A stretch of DNA of 64,000 nucleotides from Shewanella glacialimarina (GCF_020511155.1 NZ_CP041216.1:3100001-3164000); one strand, 5' to 3'. Counted from the first letter of the stretch, positions 1 to 8,113 are shown. Numbers and translations are program-made. Notes: generated from the letters alone by a model not told the origin.

Positions 1-40
1 TAACTTGCAGAATTGCAAAGAGAGTTAATTAAAGCAGCTT

Positions 41-1783
41 TTAGGCGAAGCTAGGGTGATATACCAGCACTTTATTACGTCCTTGATGCTTACATTTATA
101 CAAGGCAATGTCAGCACGACTTAATAATGGGTCAATACTTAAATCATCACGCGTTAACGAGCTTACACCAACACTCAAGGTTATCGAAAAGTTATGACCA
201 GAATACTTAGTATTAATGTGTTCAACTTCTTTACGTATCGTTTCAGCTAGTTTAAAGGCTGTCTTCTCGTCGGTATTAGGCAAATAAAGTACAAACTCTT
301 CACCGCCAAGGCGACAAAAAATATCGCTAGGACGAATAACATCTTCAATAACTTGAGTCACTTTTTTTAATGTCCAATCGCCAGTTGCATGGCCAAAACG
401 ATCATTAATTGACTTAAACAAATCCAAATCTAATACCAGTACAGAAAAGTGGCGATGATTAGATAACGCTTGTACCAATTCATTTTCAGCTAAATCTTGA
501 CCTGTTTGGCGGTTAAAAATTCCGGTTAATCCATCCCGCTGGGCCTGGCGCATAAATTGATTCCGCTGCAGCCATGCCGTTAATAGTAAAAGTAATAAGC
601 CAATACACACCCCGAACAACAGAGTCGAAAACATAATCGATGAGCTTTTCTCTTTTAAAAACAGATCTTTTTGCTGCACCATTAATTCATGTTCTTGCAA
701 CAAATTCTTATTCTCGCGATTTTTCTCAGCACTATCAAAACGGGCCATTTGATAAGCATTTTGTTTATGATTACTTTCATCTAAATCTTGTAAATCTAAC
801 GCATGGGCTACCACCTGATATTGGTATGCTTTAGCATATTCCCCATCTCGACTGGCTAACATGGCCAATACTTCATTAGCTTGCTTTTTAACATGATTAT
901 TAGACTTATCTTCGTTTAATTCGTTAAGTTCATTAGCATATAGCGCCGCTTTTTGATAATCGCCCTGGTAGAAATAAATTTTACTCAAAAAGGCTTTCAC
1001 GCTGTGTATCTCAACTTGAAATTGAAATGACAAATACCCTTCAAGTGCAGCTTCAAACAGCGGCTTAGCCAGGTCTAGTTGGCCTGATTCAAAATAACTC
1101 TCCGCCTGTCCCTTAATAGACATAATTTCTATTAACGGCTGCTCATTATTGGCGCAATACATTTCAGACTGCTTAAATAAATCATTCGCCTCGCTATAGC
1201 GCCCTAACCTTAAGGTAGCTACAGCTAAATAGACTTTGGTATAGCACTCATGTTTAGTATCTTTACCTTGATTAAGGTTTAACACTAACTGTGCGGTACT
1301 GAGCATTTCTTCATAGGCATTTAAATCAAGCAAGATATTTAACAGACGAACATAAGAAGCGACTTTAAGGCTGGTGTCTTCAACACCTTCAATGCGGGCT
1401 AGATTTATTTCCAACATAGCAAACGCTGCTTCATAGTTTTTAAGCATCAAAAACACAGTTGTTTTATAAAGATAAATTCGAGTAAGCGACTCTTCCGACG
1501 GGGAGTAAGTTAACGCTAAGTCAAGTGCTTGGTTGGCTTGTTCCAATTCTGATAAATAAACGTATTTTGAACTCAGCAGCGTATAAAACTCAGCCAACTG
1601 AGGATGGGACAACTTATCAAGCGAACGCTCTATATCTACAATCGCGGACTCTGCTTGAGTAAAATCTGTTTGCAGTAATTTTTCAATTCGACTTAAAGAC
1701 TCATCGTAATTTTCAGATGCAAAAGCACAATTGGTCAATACCAATTGTGCTAATAAACAGAAAACTAAGCCTTTATATTTCAT
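41..1783 (-). CDS. Membrane TPR-GGDEF diguanylate cyclase
   Basis: A 580-residue protein that should make cyclic di-GMP from two GTP. Seen: an N-terminal signal peptide (residues 1-22), about 350 residues of TPR-like helical repeats predicted to lie in the periplasm, a coiled stretch, one membrane segment (about 383-406), then a GGDEF domain (about 416-580). The active-site motif is GGEEF (493-497), a catalytically competent variant, and an inhibitory-site RxxD (RPSD, 485-488) lies five residues upstream, so product inhibition is expected. The gene starts only 3 nt after the stop of the borosin precursor and has no clear Shine-Dalgarno, which suggests co-transcription and possibly translational coupling. 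The ligand sensed by the TPR part is unknown. Function of the GGDEF domain is confident; a role tied to the peptide is inference. Confidence 0.9.
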   Translation of the reverse strand: MKYKGLVFCLLAQLVLTNCAFASENYDESLSRIEKLLQTDFTQAESAIVDIERSLDKLSHPQLAEFYTLLSSKYVYLSELEQANQALDLALTYSPSEESLTRIYLYKTTVFLMLKNYEAAFAMLEINLARIEGVEDTSLKVASYVRLLNILLDLNAYEEMLSTAQLVLNLNQGKDTKHECYTKVYLAVATLRLGRYSEANDLFKQSEMYCANNEQPLIEIMSIKGQAESYFESGQLDLAKPLFEAALEGYLSFQFQVEIHSVKAFLSKIYFYQGDYQKAALYANELNELNEDKSNNHVKKQANEVLAMLASRDGEYAKAYQYQVVAHALDLQDLDESNHKQNAYQMARFDSAEKNRENKNLLQEHELMVQQKDLFLKEKSSSIMFSTLLFGVCIGLLLLLLTAWLQRNQFMRQAQRDGLTGIFNRQTGQDLAENELVQALSNHRHFSVLVLDLDLFKSINDRFGHATGDWTLKKVTQVIEDVIRPSDIFCRLGGEEFVLYLPNTDEKTAFKLAETIRKEVEHINTKYSGHNFSITLSVGVSSLTRDDLSIDPLLSRADIALYKCKHQGRNKVLVYHPSFA

Positions 1784-1786
1784 TTG

Positions 1787-1999
1787 TTATTCAGTTGGCG
1801 TTGCAACCATCACATAAGACTGCATTAAACTATCGCCAAGTAGTGCTTTTAAAGCATCTAAATCACCTGACATCACTAAATCGGCCTCTTGAGCTGTTAA
1901 GCCATGTGCCAACATAACGCCTCGAGGATCCGCTTTATAAGCTTCTAGTAACCCAGCATCGACCGATAGCGCTTCGGCAAATTTTTGTAACTTTGACAT
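1787..1999 (-). CDS. sonA: Split-borosin precursor peptide (SonA-like)
   Basis: A 70-residue acidic, helical protein beginning MSKLQKFAEALSVD and ending SYVMVATPTE. It resembles SonA, the substrate of the split borosin system of Shewanella oneidensis: a small helical binding domain (about 1-55, with PRGVMLAHGLT in the middle) recognised by the methyltransferase, and a short hydrophobic C-terminal tail as core. In SonA, as I recall, two backbone amides in the tail (residues 63 and 65) are methylated; the equivalent residues here are Val63 and Val65. AAGGAA lies just upstream of the ATG. The gene sits 35 nt downstream of the methyltransferase gene and 3 nt upstream of the cyclase gene. No protease or exporter gene is visible in the window. 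The LigA-like fold of such precursors often leads to a dioxygenase-subunit misannotation. Confidence 0.82.
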   Translation of the reverse strand: MSKLQKFAEALSVDAGLLEAYKADPRGVMLAHGLTAQEADLVMSGDLDALKALLGDSLMQSYVMVATPTE

Positions 2000-2034
2000 G
2001 ACATTCCTTTATCGTTTTTGTAATTATTTTAAAA

Positions 2035-2892
2035 CTAGCCGATAGTATCAGCTGTTATACCTAATTTATCTAAAATCTGTTGATTTAATGTTAACTTCTT
2101 TGATGGAGGTATCATTAAGGTACTAATTGACCTAAGTTCTGCAAAAGGTAAATCACTCAAAGCAATGGTGTCAATTCTGGGTTGTTGAAATGGCAAGGTA
2201 GCCGCTTCATAAATCACCACGGGATGTTCTAACGGATACCATTGGCTCAAATGCTCAACCAATATCTCAAGTTTTGCATTAGTGGTCGAAAACTGGGTCA
2301 GCGTATGTTCACCGGCCAAGGCAATTTGCCATAACAATAAGTGAGTGCAATTATTGGGGATATGGTTATAAAGTAAAAACTGCGTCGCCTCAAAACTTTG
2401 ATGACCGACATTAGCCGGATCTATACCTAAATCAGCCCATAAACAGGCTTCAGCAGAAACACCTGGTAGCATATTCGACTCAAAACCCTCAGCCCGGGCT
2501 TGTTTTATAGCCATATGTGCTACACAGGCAAAAATACCTGGATGACCATAAAGTGCGCACACCACCAACTTGCCTTGACGTACTTCAGCTAATATAGCGT
2601 TTACCATTTCACTATAGGTATCACGTCGGTTTTTAACTTCATCAGGTTTGGCATAAAAAGACTGCAGCGATCGCACATCAGCGTTTATAGCATCTAGCCA
2701 CCGCGCTGCAAAGCCATCGGTTACCAACGAAAAAACCACATCGGCTATTTCAATATAACTTTTACTTAAGGTGCTAATTTGACCCGCCAAGTGCATGCCT
2801 GTACCCACGCACACCAATCGGCCGACATTTTTTGACTGTTCAGATTGAGATATTATTTCAGTATTCTGAGCTTTCAACATGACACCATTCAT
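2035..2892 (-). CDS. sonM: Borosin peptide backbone N-methyltransferase (SonM-like)
   Basis: A 285-residue SAM-dependent methyltransferase of the tetrapyrrole methylase fold. Seen: the N-terminal glycine loop VGTGMHL (29-35), the family motif YGHPG (115-119), and PGVSAEACLWADLG further on. A segment with Tyr80, Arg89 and Tyr93 resembles the Arg/Tyr set used by borosin enzymes for amide methylation. Known siroheme and cobalamin methylases share the fold, but no tetrapyrrole genes are nearby; instead the very next gene is a 70-residue SonA-like precursor, which decides the call. It is the first gene of a three-gene minus-strand operon. An alternative start at the Met codon at 2880 is possible; neither start has a strong ribosome binding site. 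The product is inferred to be an alpha-N-methylated peptide of unknown biological role. Confidence 0.82.
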   Translation of the reverse strand: MNGVMLKAQNTEIISQSEQSKNVGRLVCVGTGMHLAGQISTLSKSYIEIADVVFSLVTDGFAARWLDAINADVRSLQSFYAKPDEVKNRRDTYSEMVNAILAEVRQGKLVVCALYGHPGIFACVAHMAIKQARAEGFESNMLPGVSAEACLWADLGIDPANVGHQSFEATQFLLYNHIPNNCTHLLLWQIALAGEHTLTQFSTTNAKLEILVEHLSQWYPLEHPVVIYEAATLPFQQPRIDTIALSDLPFAELRSISTLMIPPSKKLTLNQQILDKLGITADTIG

Positions 2893-3069
2893 TGTTTATT
2901 CATTTTTATTATTAAAATACCGTATGGCAGTACTAAATAACATTTAATTTATTGCTAAAGCTAAACAATTTGAGTAAACATTCCAATGTTTTTTTGCTTA
3001 AAAATATAATAAACCATTGAACTTATGCCAATGAAACCAATCAAATTAGCCGCAAGTCACATCCGCCCC

Positions 3070-3099
3070 TTGTCATGATAGGGTTTGCTTGGGTATGAT
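3070..3099 (+). promoter_or_regulatory. Likely sigma-70 promoter of bamE
   Basis: TTGTCA (3070-3075) and TATGAT (3094-3099) are separated by 18 bp and lie about 30 bp before the bamE start. Both hexamers match the consensus at five of six positions. No binding site for a specific regulator is obvious. Confidence 0.6.
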
Positions 3100-3130
3100 G
3101 ACCAACAGAATTTAGGAACTAGCACAGACA

Positions 3131-3622
3131 ATGATTAACAAAAAACAAAGTCTTACTCTGTTAAGCGCAGTAGCATTATCTATCTCATTAAGCGGTTGTG
3201 GTGTATTTGATTGGCTAATTTACAAGCCAGATGTCCCTCAAGGGAACTACATGGAAAGCCAGCAGGTCGATAAATTACGTATCGACATGACAAAAGAACA
3301 AGCTGAATATATTTTAGGTCGCCCAGTTTTACGTGACAGCTTTGCCGACGATACCTGGTATTACGTGTATCACTTTAAAAGTGGTCGTGATGCAAGCATT
3401 ATCCATAAAGAGTTAATTATTCACTTTATTGATGACAAGGTTAACCGTGTTGAAGGTGATTATGATTTAAGTGCAGATTTTAATACTCCACTAGATCAAA
3501 GCAAACTACCTTCAAGCAATGAGCCAGAAGATGATCCGCTTATTCCGGAAGCTCGCCCAGACGCTAAACCTTTAGTTGAAGAACAACGTGGTTTAAACGG
3601 CACGATTAACAATAAAAAATAA
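3131..3622 (+). CDS. bamE: Outer membrane assembly factor BamE
   Basis: A 163-residue lipoprotein of the SmpA/OmlA family, a subunit of the BAM complex that folds beta-barrel proteins into the outer membrane. Seen: a lipoprotein signal peptide with lipobox LSGC (Cys23), followed by the BamE core, including GNYMESQQVDKLRIDMTKEQ and a conserved LGRPVLRDSFADDTWYYVY block. The C-terminal 40 residues are an acidic, proline-rich tail longer than in E. coli BamE (113 residues). It is a single-gene unit with its own promoter and a terminator shared with the convergent rnfH. Identification is secure. Confidence 0.96.
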   Translation: MINKKQSLTLLSAVALSISLSGCGVFDWLIYKPDVPQGNYMESQQVDKLRIDMTKEQAEYILGRPVLRDSFADDTWYYVYHFKSGRDASIIHKELIIHFIDDKVNRVEGDYDLSADFNTPLDQSKLPSSNEPEDDPLIPEARPDAKPLVEEQRGLNGTINNKK

Positions 3623-3652
3623 ACCTTAACTTAACGTTACAGGACACAAAAA

Positions 3653-3679
3653 AGCAGGGAGCCCATCCCTGCTTTTTTA
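3653..3679. terminator. Bidirectional terminator between bamE and rnfH
   Basis: An inverted repeat (AGCAGGGA / TCCCTGCT with a 5-nt loop) is flanked by a run of A on the left and T on the right, so it can stop transcription from both sides. It lies between the convergent bamE and rnfH genes. Confidence 0.85.
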
Positions 3680-3699
3680 TATCTGAAATTCAACAGTGT

Positions 3700-4035
3700 T
3701 TAACTCAACTTTGCGCCGGTAATTTTATTAATTCGCCCTTCATCTTTAGCTTTTTCAGCACGCTTACGACGTACATCTTTTGGATCGGCAATCAGCGGCC
3801 TATAAATTTCAACACGCTGACCAGGCACTAAAATCTCATCATGTTTCACCTGACGACTAAATACCCCAAGCTTTACCTTGTCTAAATCAATTTCAGGGAA
3901 AAAAGCGCAAATATCACTTTGCCTAACCGCCTCAATAAAACTGCAACCCGGTGCAACCATCACAGTAATAATTTTTTGTTGGGTTGGCAGCGCATAAACC
4001 ACATCAACAGCAAACGGTTGTTGTTCAATTGTCAC
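3700..4035 (-). CDS. rnfH: RnfH family ubiquitin-like protein
   Basis: A 111-residue member of the RnfH (UPF0125) family, which adopts a beta-grasp fold. Seen: family motifs VDVVYALP near the N-terminus, VAPGCSFIEAVRQSDI, KVKLGVFSR and the characteristic GQRVEIYRPLIADPKDVRR, followed by a basic tail. The exact function is not known; the gene is usually paired with ratA, and it overlaps the end of ratA here by 11 nt, so the two are translated together. No rnf electron-transport genes are nearby. Family assignment is secure. Confidence 0.93.
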   Translation of the reverse strand: MTIEQQPFAVDVVYALPTQQKIITVMVAPGCSFIEAVRQSDICAFFPEIDLDKVKLGVFSRQVKHDEILVPGQRVEIYRPLIADPKDVRRKRAEKAKDEGRINKITGAKLS

Positions 4036-4468
4036 GATAAATTACCTTAGCTCGGTCAGTAAATGCGGTCACCATAGACAACATTAATTGTTTAAATACC
4101 CGCCCAAAAGCCAAATCAGACAGCGGATTAGCAAATTCAAAATCCAAATCAAACTCAACTTTGCACGCATCATCGGTTAACTCAGTAAACACCCACAAAC
4201 CTTGCAGGCGTTTAAATGGGCCATTTTCGAGTGTTAAAGTAATCCGTTTACCTGCTTCCACATGATTACGTGTCGTAAAAGTCTTTTTGATGCCAGCTTT
4301 ACTCACATCAACCGATGCCACCATGGTTGTACCATCAAACTCCAATACTTTACCGCCCACGCAGCCGGGTAAAAAAGCATGGTAAGACTCAACATCATTA
4401 ACCAACTCATACATCTGCATGGCACTAAAGCGCACCAACACACTCTTGGAAATCTTAGGCATCCGCAC
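4025..4468 (-). CDS. ratA: Ribosome association toxin RatA / START-domain protein
   Basis: A 147-residue single-domain protein of the polyketide cyclase/START fold. Seen: the typical opening MRMPKISKSVLVRFSAMQMY, then YHAFLPGCVGG, a region equivalent to the LTLENGPFKRLQGLWVF block, and the C-terminal FANPLSDLAFGRVF. In E. coli the protein binds 50S subunits and can block subunit joining; the related mitochondrial COQ10 protein binds ubiquinone, so a lipid-binding role is an alternative. It heads the ratA-rnfH pair and is divergent from smpB, the usual gammaproteobacterial arrangement. Confidence 0.93.
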   Translation of the reverse strand: MRMPKISKSVLVRFSAMQMYELVNDVESYHAFLPGCVGGKVLEFDGTTMVASVDVSKAGIKKTFTTRNHVEAGKRITLTLENGPFKRLQGLWVFTELTDDACKVEFDLDFEFANPLSDLAFGRVFKQLMLSMVTAFTDRAKVIYRDN

Positions 4469-4688
4469 TCACTTTTACGAAATAATAACGCGATTTTATC
4501 ACGATAAATGAAAAAGGCATCTGTTGCAGTACAACATAGACGTACACAAACCAATAATTTAGGTATAATCGTTGAATTATTAATACTCTCCCCCCATATC
4601 TGTTGTAGAACTGAATGAAAAAGTTAACACAACAGCGCTTTTAAAATGGGCAAATTGCAGGCGATATACGCCTAGATGGTAAAAAAGC

Positions 4689-5177
4689 ATGGTAAAGAAA
4701 TCGGCAAAAAATCCCTCAGCAACTATCGCACGTAATAAACGCGCGACATTTGAATACCGCATAGAAGACAAAGTCGAAGCGGGATTACAACTTATGGGCT
4801 GGGAAGTAAAATCTATCCGCATGGGTAAAGTTAACTTATCTGATTGTTATGTATACATAAAAGAGGGTGAAGCCTTTATGCATGGTTGTACTATACAACC
4901 CCTTAATACCGCTTCAACCCATGTAATATGCGATCCAATAAGAACCAAAAAACTGCTATTAAAGCGCAGTGAAATCGACAAACTTGCCGGGTTAATTGAA
5001 CGTCAAGGTTACACCCTTGTGCCCTTGTCCATGTATTGGCGTAAAGGTGCGTGGGTTAAAGTTGAAATTGGCTTAGGTAAAGGTAAGAAAGATCACGATA
5101 AACGTGAAGACACCAAAGAACGTGAATGGAAAGTCGAACAGTCTCGCGTAATGAAAAAGAGCAGACTGGACGGATAA
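4689..5177 (+). CDS. smpB: SsrA-binding protein SmpB
   Basis: A 162-residue tmRNA partner protein for trans-translation, which rescues ribosomes stalled on broken messages. Seen: the start [19 protein letters not shown], the oligonucleotide-binding core with [12 protein letters not shown] and [10 protein letters not shown], and the basic C-terminal tail that reaches into the empty mRNA channel ([19 protein letters not shown]). Length and motifs match the family. The tmRNA gene begins about 70 bp downstream, so substrate RNA and binding protein are adjacent. Identification is secure. Confidence 0.98.
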   Translation: MVKKSAKNPSATIARNKRATFEYRIEDKVEAGLQLMGWEVKSIRMGKVNLSDCYVYIKEGEAFMHGCTIQPLNTASTHVICDPIRTKKLLLKRSEIDKLAGLIERQGYTLVPLSMYWRKGAWVKVEIGLGKGKKDHDKREDTKEREWKVEQSRVMKKSRLDG

Positions 5178-5248
5178 TAACCAAACGATGATATTTTGTT
5201 AATCGTCGCTAGGTATTAACCAAACAACACGTTATGATATTACTAATT

Positions 5249-5604
5249 GGGGGCGATTCTGGATTCGACAGGATTCACGAAACCCAAGGAGCATGTCGAG
5301 GGGCGGTTGGCCTCGTAAAAAGCCGCACCGTTATAGTTGCAAACGACTCTAACTACTCTCTAGCAGCTTAGGCTAGCTAGCCATCACCCACACGTTTCGC
5401 ACGTGGACAGTGGATCATGATGGTCATATTACAGTGTGCTAGCGAGGGAACTCCGTCCGGGGGTGAACCGCGAAACAGTACCGGACTCACCAAGTAGCAT
5501 CCTGTCTTTCGGAGACTCCTTGGTTAAATAAAAGAGAGACTAAACATGTAGTGCCGAGGATGTAGGCTTTCTGGACGCGGGTTCAAGTCCCGCCGCCTCC
5601 ACCA
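5249..5604 (+). ncRNA. ssrA: Transfer-messenger RNA (tmRNA)
   Basis: A 356-nt gene beginning GGGGGCGATTCTGGATTCGA and ending in the tRNA-like CGCCTCCACCA. The 5' GGGGGCG pairs with CGCCUCC before the discriminator A and encoded CCA, forming the acceptor stem. The resume codon and tag frame are readable as GCA AAC GAC TCT AAC TAC TCT CTA GCA GCT TAG, giving the tag ANDSNYSLAA with the usual hydrophobic LAA end. A TATGAT -10 hexamer sits at 5233-5238. The tRNA-like 3' end is a common integration target, and the accessory region beginning just downstream fits that. Confidence 0.98.
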
Positions 5605-5612
5605 ATTTATAG

Positions 5613-5646
5613 AAGGGCTTAGCAGCAATGCTAAGCCCTTTTTGTT
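5613..5646 (+). terminator. Rho-independent terminator of ssrA
   Basis: A 10-bp stem (AAGGGCTTAG / CTAAGCCCTT) with an 8-nt loop is followed directly by a run of T. It lies 8 nt after the CCA end of the tmRNA. Confidence 0.88.
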
Positions 5647-5708
5647 TCTGTTTTTTACTTATATTGTTACAGCGAAAATCACTTTCTATTTTTATCCGAT
5701 TCAGATGT

Positions 5709-5733
5709 GGCGGCGGGACTTGAACCCGCGTCC
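5709..5733 (-). repeat. Inverted 25-bp copy of the ssrA 3' end
   Basis: These 25 bases are the exact reverse complement of 5573-5597, the T-arm and 3' acceptor part of ssrA. Site-specific elements that use ssrA leave direct, not inverted, copies, so this is a rearranged attachment-site remnant rather than a simple attR. There is no integrase gene in the window and no full tRNA fold around the copy. Confidence 0.8.
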
Positions 5734-5744
5734 TATTTGTATCG

Positions 5745-5927
5745 CTAAACCTCAAGAACTCCTTTAAACCTCGCAAAGGTATTCATTGAGGTTGTTGATA
5801 GCATGTCTTGATAATCTGGATTATTAGCACTTAAAGTGTACTGACCTTGCCCCAGTTTTTTCACTTTACGTAATAAATATTGGGGATCACCGGTTTCATC
5901 TAATAACTCAATCGCAAGAGTATGATT
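5745..5927 (-). pseudogene. C-terminal fragment of the nuclease-helicase-S24 gene
   Basis: This fragment is the last 60 or so codons of the large gene whose other part lies at 43515-46420; the Mu-like prophage separates them. Seen: joining the two at the single copy of the 5-bp target TGATT restores an uninterrupted frame, with ...SISN-H-TLAIELLDETGD... across the junction. The fragment contains YLLRKVKKLGQ, where the S24 peptidase general-base lysine is expected, then a typical S24 tail (LSANNPDYQDML, FARFKGVLEV, stop). The apparent start codon upstream is in phage end DNA, so the fragment is probably not expressed as a functional protein. Confidence 0.9.
5923..5927. repeat. 5-bp target duplication, left copy (TGATT)
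   Basis: TGATT directly precedes the phage end TGTAGCG. The same five bases follow the other phage end at 43515-43519. A 5-bp duplication is the hallmark of Mu-type transposition. Confidence 0.92.
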
Positions 5928-6024
5928 TGTAGCGCGTCGCGAGGTTTGAGAAATGAAATCGGCTGGTTTGAGACAAATCAATCAACTTAATTCTCAAATT
6001 GGATGGAATCACTTGGTTTGAGAA
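5928..6024. other. Phage right end with transposase-binding repeats
   Basis: The end begins TGTAGCGCGTCGCGAGG and carries GGTTTGAG at 5943-5950, 5965-5972 and 6015-6022, plus the inverted form TTCTCAAA at 5991-5998. The same octamer occurs at the other end. By analogy to Mu these are MuA binding sites; the exact footprint length is not known from sequence. Confidence 0.75.
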
Positions 6025-6113
6025 AAACTTTAAATATCATTTAAAGGCTTTTAAAAGCCTTATAAATACATATTTAACATTCCAAATTATATCTGCTTCA
6101 CCAGTTCGATTTT

Positions 6114-6335
6114 TTAAATCTCTAACTCTACATAAGCCAGGTCAGCGGCTTGGCCTTGGGTTTGACCATCGATGATATACACCTTACCGCTTGTCACTGA
6201 ATCCCCTAACACCGTTTGATAACTGCCATCAACATGCTGCACTGTTGTGGTTCCATTACTCACGTTAATCACAGTGGCGACACTACGCTGTGGTTTGGGG
6301 TTAAGGTTAGCTAAGCGTTGATAAATGTTACTCAT
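6114..6335 (-). CDS. Small tail-module protein
   Basis: A 73-residue protein, the last gene of the phage late operon. Seen: no signal peptide or membrane segment; a beta-rich composition with repeated short strands (VATVINVSNGTTTVQHVDGS) resembling a small OB/barrel-like fold, of the sort found in phage tail accessory proteins. Its ATG overlaps the stop of the preceding large tail protein (4 nt), so they are co-translated. I recognise no specific family. Function in the tail tip is inferred from position only. Confidence 0.7.
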   Translation of the reverse strand: MSNIYQRLANLNPKPQRSVATVINVSNGTTTVQHVDGSYQTVLGDSVTSGKVYIIDGQTQGQAADLAYVELEI

Positions 6336-8113
6336 GCTGCAACCTCATTACGCAATAAAGTGACTGTTTGATTGACACTCACCACTCCCGTCGATTCATT
6401 AACACTTGCAGTGATAGTGAAGCTATCACATACAGACTTAAACACATCAACACCTTTGCGAACGACAACTAACATGCCTGGTCTAATGGGGGGTAAATCA
6501 GCCATAACCTTTGTTCGAATAACGCTTTGTACTTTATTACCGGCATTAGATAACTCAGCCGTTGCACGCATTCTAGCGGCTTGATTATCAGTAATTAACT
6601 TATCAACTATATCAGCAGCAAAGTTATCGCCAGCAGTACCTGAACGTTTTACTTTTGCAGCAACCCCTTGTTGTTCACCCCTTACAAAAACTGCATTGGC
6701 ATCAGGTCGTATTTCTCGACGCTCACTAAAATCGAGGATCACACTGTCATGAATAATCACATCCGGTACCGCACTTTCAGTATCCCAAGGGACTGTTGGC
6801 CATTGTGGAATAACAGTAATTGTTTGGGTTTCATCATCAATATCTAACATAGCACCAACAGCGCTGGCCATTAAGCTTATCGCTTCCGCTGGCGTTTTAG
6901 CCGCATAACTAAAGGCATTCGCGGGCACTGTAAAATCGGTGATTTCACTTACAATAGTCCAACCCGTATTCACAATAACATCAGACATTAAGCCAATAAA
7001 GCTACGGGAGACAGTGTTCATATAGTTAATCGATTTTTGATAAGGTGCAGACAACAACGCCAAGCGCCCACGTCCACTAGTGCTATAACTGGCCGAACCA
7101 AAGGCACGTGTTTCACTTGAAGACTCACACAGTAAATATAAGTCGTAACCGTTAATCGTTATCTTAAGCAATTCATCCGCAGCACGTAGGGCATCAATTC
7201 GCGATGAGAAAGTTAAACTTCCACTACTTGCCCACTGACCTCTTGAGCGTGAAATCGATACTGATTTAAGTACCACCACAGCGCCATCACTAACACGAAC
7301 ACAACTAATTTGAGGCTGCATGAGGTAACTCCTTCTAATTTGGGGCTCAATAGGGATTTTAAAGTCGATTGTAGGTAGCACTGGATTAGCATCAATTAAG
7401 CCGCCACCGTCGTCAAAGTAACAATACTCTGGTGACGGTGTGAACCGGATAATAATCGGATTGACTGCAGCGCTGGTTAAAGGGGTAAATGGATCATTAA
7501 AACGAATACTCACTACACCCACTGGTGGGCGGTATTTAGTCGAGCATATCCAGCGTGCTGCATGCGGGGCCCATTTTAAAAGGTGTTCAGTACCGCAACG
7601 CATTCCTTTATAACGTAATGTATGCTGAATATGTTGTGCTGCGCCATCATGCCATATCACACTGACTGATAAGCGCTCAGCGGCAACATCTAACCAACGC
7701 ATTACGGTATCAGTTTGATGACTTATTGTTGTTTTCCACAAAATATCAATTGAGGTTTGATGGCTTGTTGGTAGCGCCCAACTAATCGCAAAGTCATTGC
7801 GGGTTTGCGGTAATACTTTCCAGCTTAAACCGTAGCTTATACCTTCTGATGCTTTAGATGCCCAACCAGCGATAATCGTTTGTTCGGTTCCATTGTTTAA
7901 CGTCCAAGATACGTCAAATTGGATACCTATGTGACTTGCTGCCTCAGCCAGTACCGTTTGTGTTTCAACAGCTATAGGTTTGCGCCACACCATACCGTAT
8001 TCAATACCAATGCTATTATCGATAGGTAATGGTGGTTCAATATCACCACCAAACCGAATTACAATGGGTGACAATCTAGACGCGTAAGGTCTGCTGAACC
8101 TTATAATTACCAT
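6332..8113 (-). CDS. Putative tail hub / tail tip protein
   Basis: A 593-residue phage structural protein. The N-terminal 230 residues are beta-rich and contain repeated short tryptophan motifs (ISYGLSWKVLP, FAISWALP, SIDILWK, SVSVIWHDG), a series of about 20-residue imperfect repeats. The C-terminal half has features of baseplate or tail hub proteins: a segment RPDANAVFVRGEQQGVAAKV, an alanine-rich linker (NQAARMRATAELSNAG) and IRPGMLVVV. It follows the other tail genes and precedes the last small gene. A siphovirus-like tail tip role is inferred; no enzymatic domain is evident. Confidence 0.7.
   Translation of the reverse strand: MVIIRFSRPYASRLSPIVIRFGGDIEPPLPIDNSIGIEYGMVWRKPIAVETQTVLAEAASHIGIQFDVSWTLNNGTEQTIIAGWASKASEGISYGLSWKVLPQTRNDFAISWALPTSHQTSIDILWKTTISHQTDTVMRWLDVAAERLSVSVIWHDGAAQHIQHTLRYKGMRCGTEHLLKWAPHAARWICSTKYRPPVGVVSIRFNDPFTPLTSAAVNPIIIRFTPSPEYCYFDDGGGLIDANPVLPTIDFKIPIEPQIRRSYLMQPQISCVRVSDGAVVVLKSVSISRSRGQWASSGSLTFSSRIDALRAADELLKITINGYDLYLLCESSSETRAFGSASYSTSGRGRLALLSAPYQKSINYMNTVSRSFIGLMSDVIVNTGWTIVSEITDFTVPANAFSYAAKTPAEAISLMASAVGAMLDIDDETQTITVIPQWPTVPWDTESAVPDVIIHDSVILDFSERREIRPDANAVFVRGEQQGVAAKVKRSGTAGDNFAADIVDKLITDNQAARMRATAELSNAGNKVQSVIRTKVMADLPPIRPGMLVVVRKGVDVFKSVCDSFTITASVNESTGVVSVNQTVTLLRNEVAA

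Noticed and set aside
1787..1999. LigA-type dioxygenase subunit or Nif11-type leader peptide
   Set aside because: There is no ring-cleavage catalytic subunit or leader cleavage motif nearby; the adjacent borosin methyltransferase explains the peptide better.
4580..4822. An 80-codon minus-strand frame over the smpB start
   Set aside because: It runs antisense to the secure smpB gene and has no protein family pattern.
5706..5765. A tRNA gene on the minus strand
   Set aside because: Only the T-arm and part of the acceptor are present, as an exact copy of the ssrA end; there is no anticodon or D arm.
5540..5776. A 78-codon minus-strand reading frame
   Set aside because: It overlaps the tmRNA 3' end, its terminator and the inverted copy; no protein pattern is visible.
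5745..5981. A separate small S24-like gene starting in phage DNA
   Set aside because: The true frame joins with the gene at 43515-46420 across the TGATT target; the start codon is accidental.
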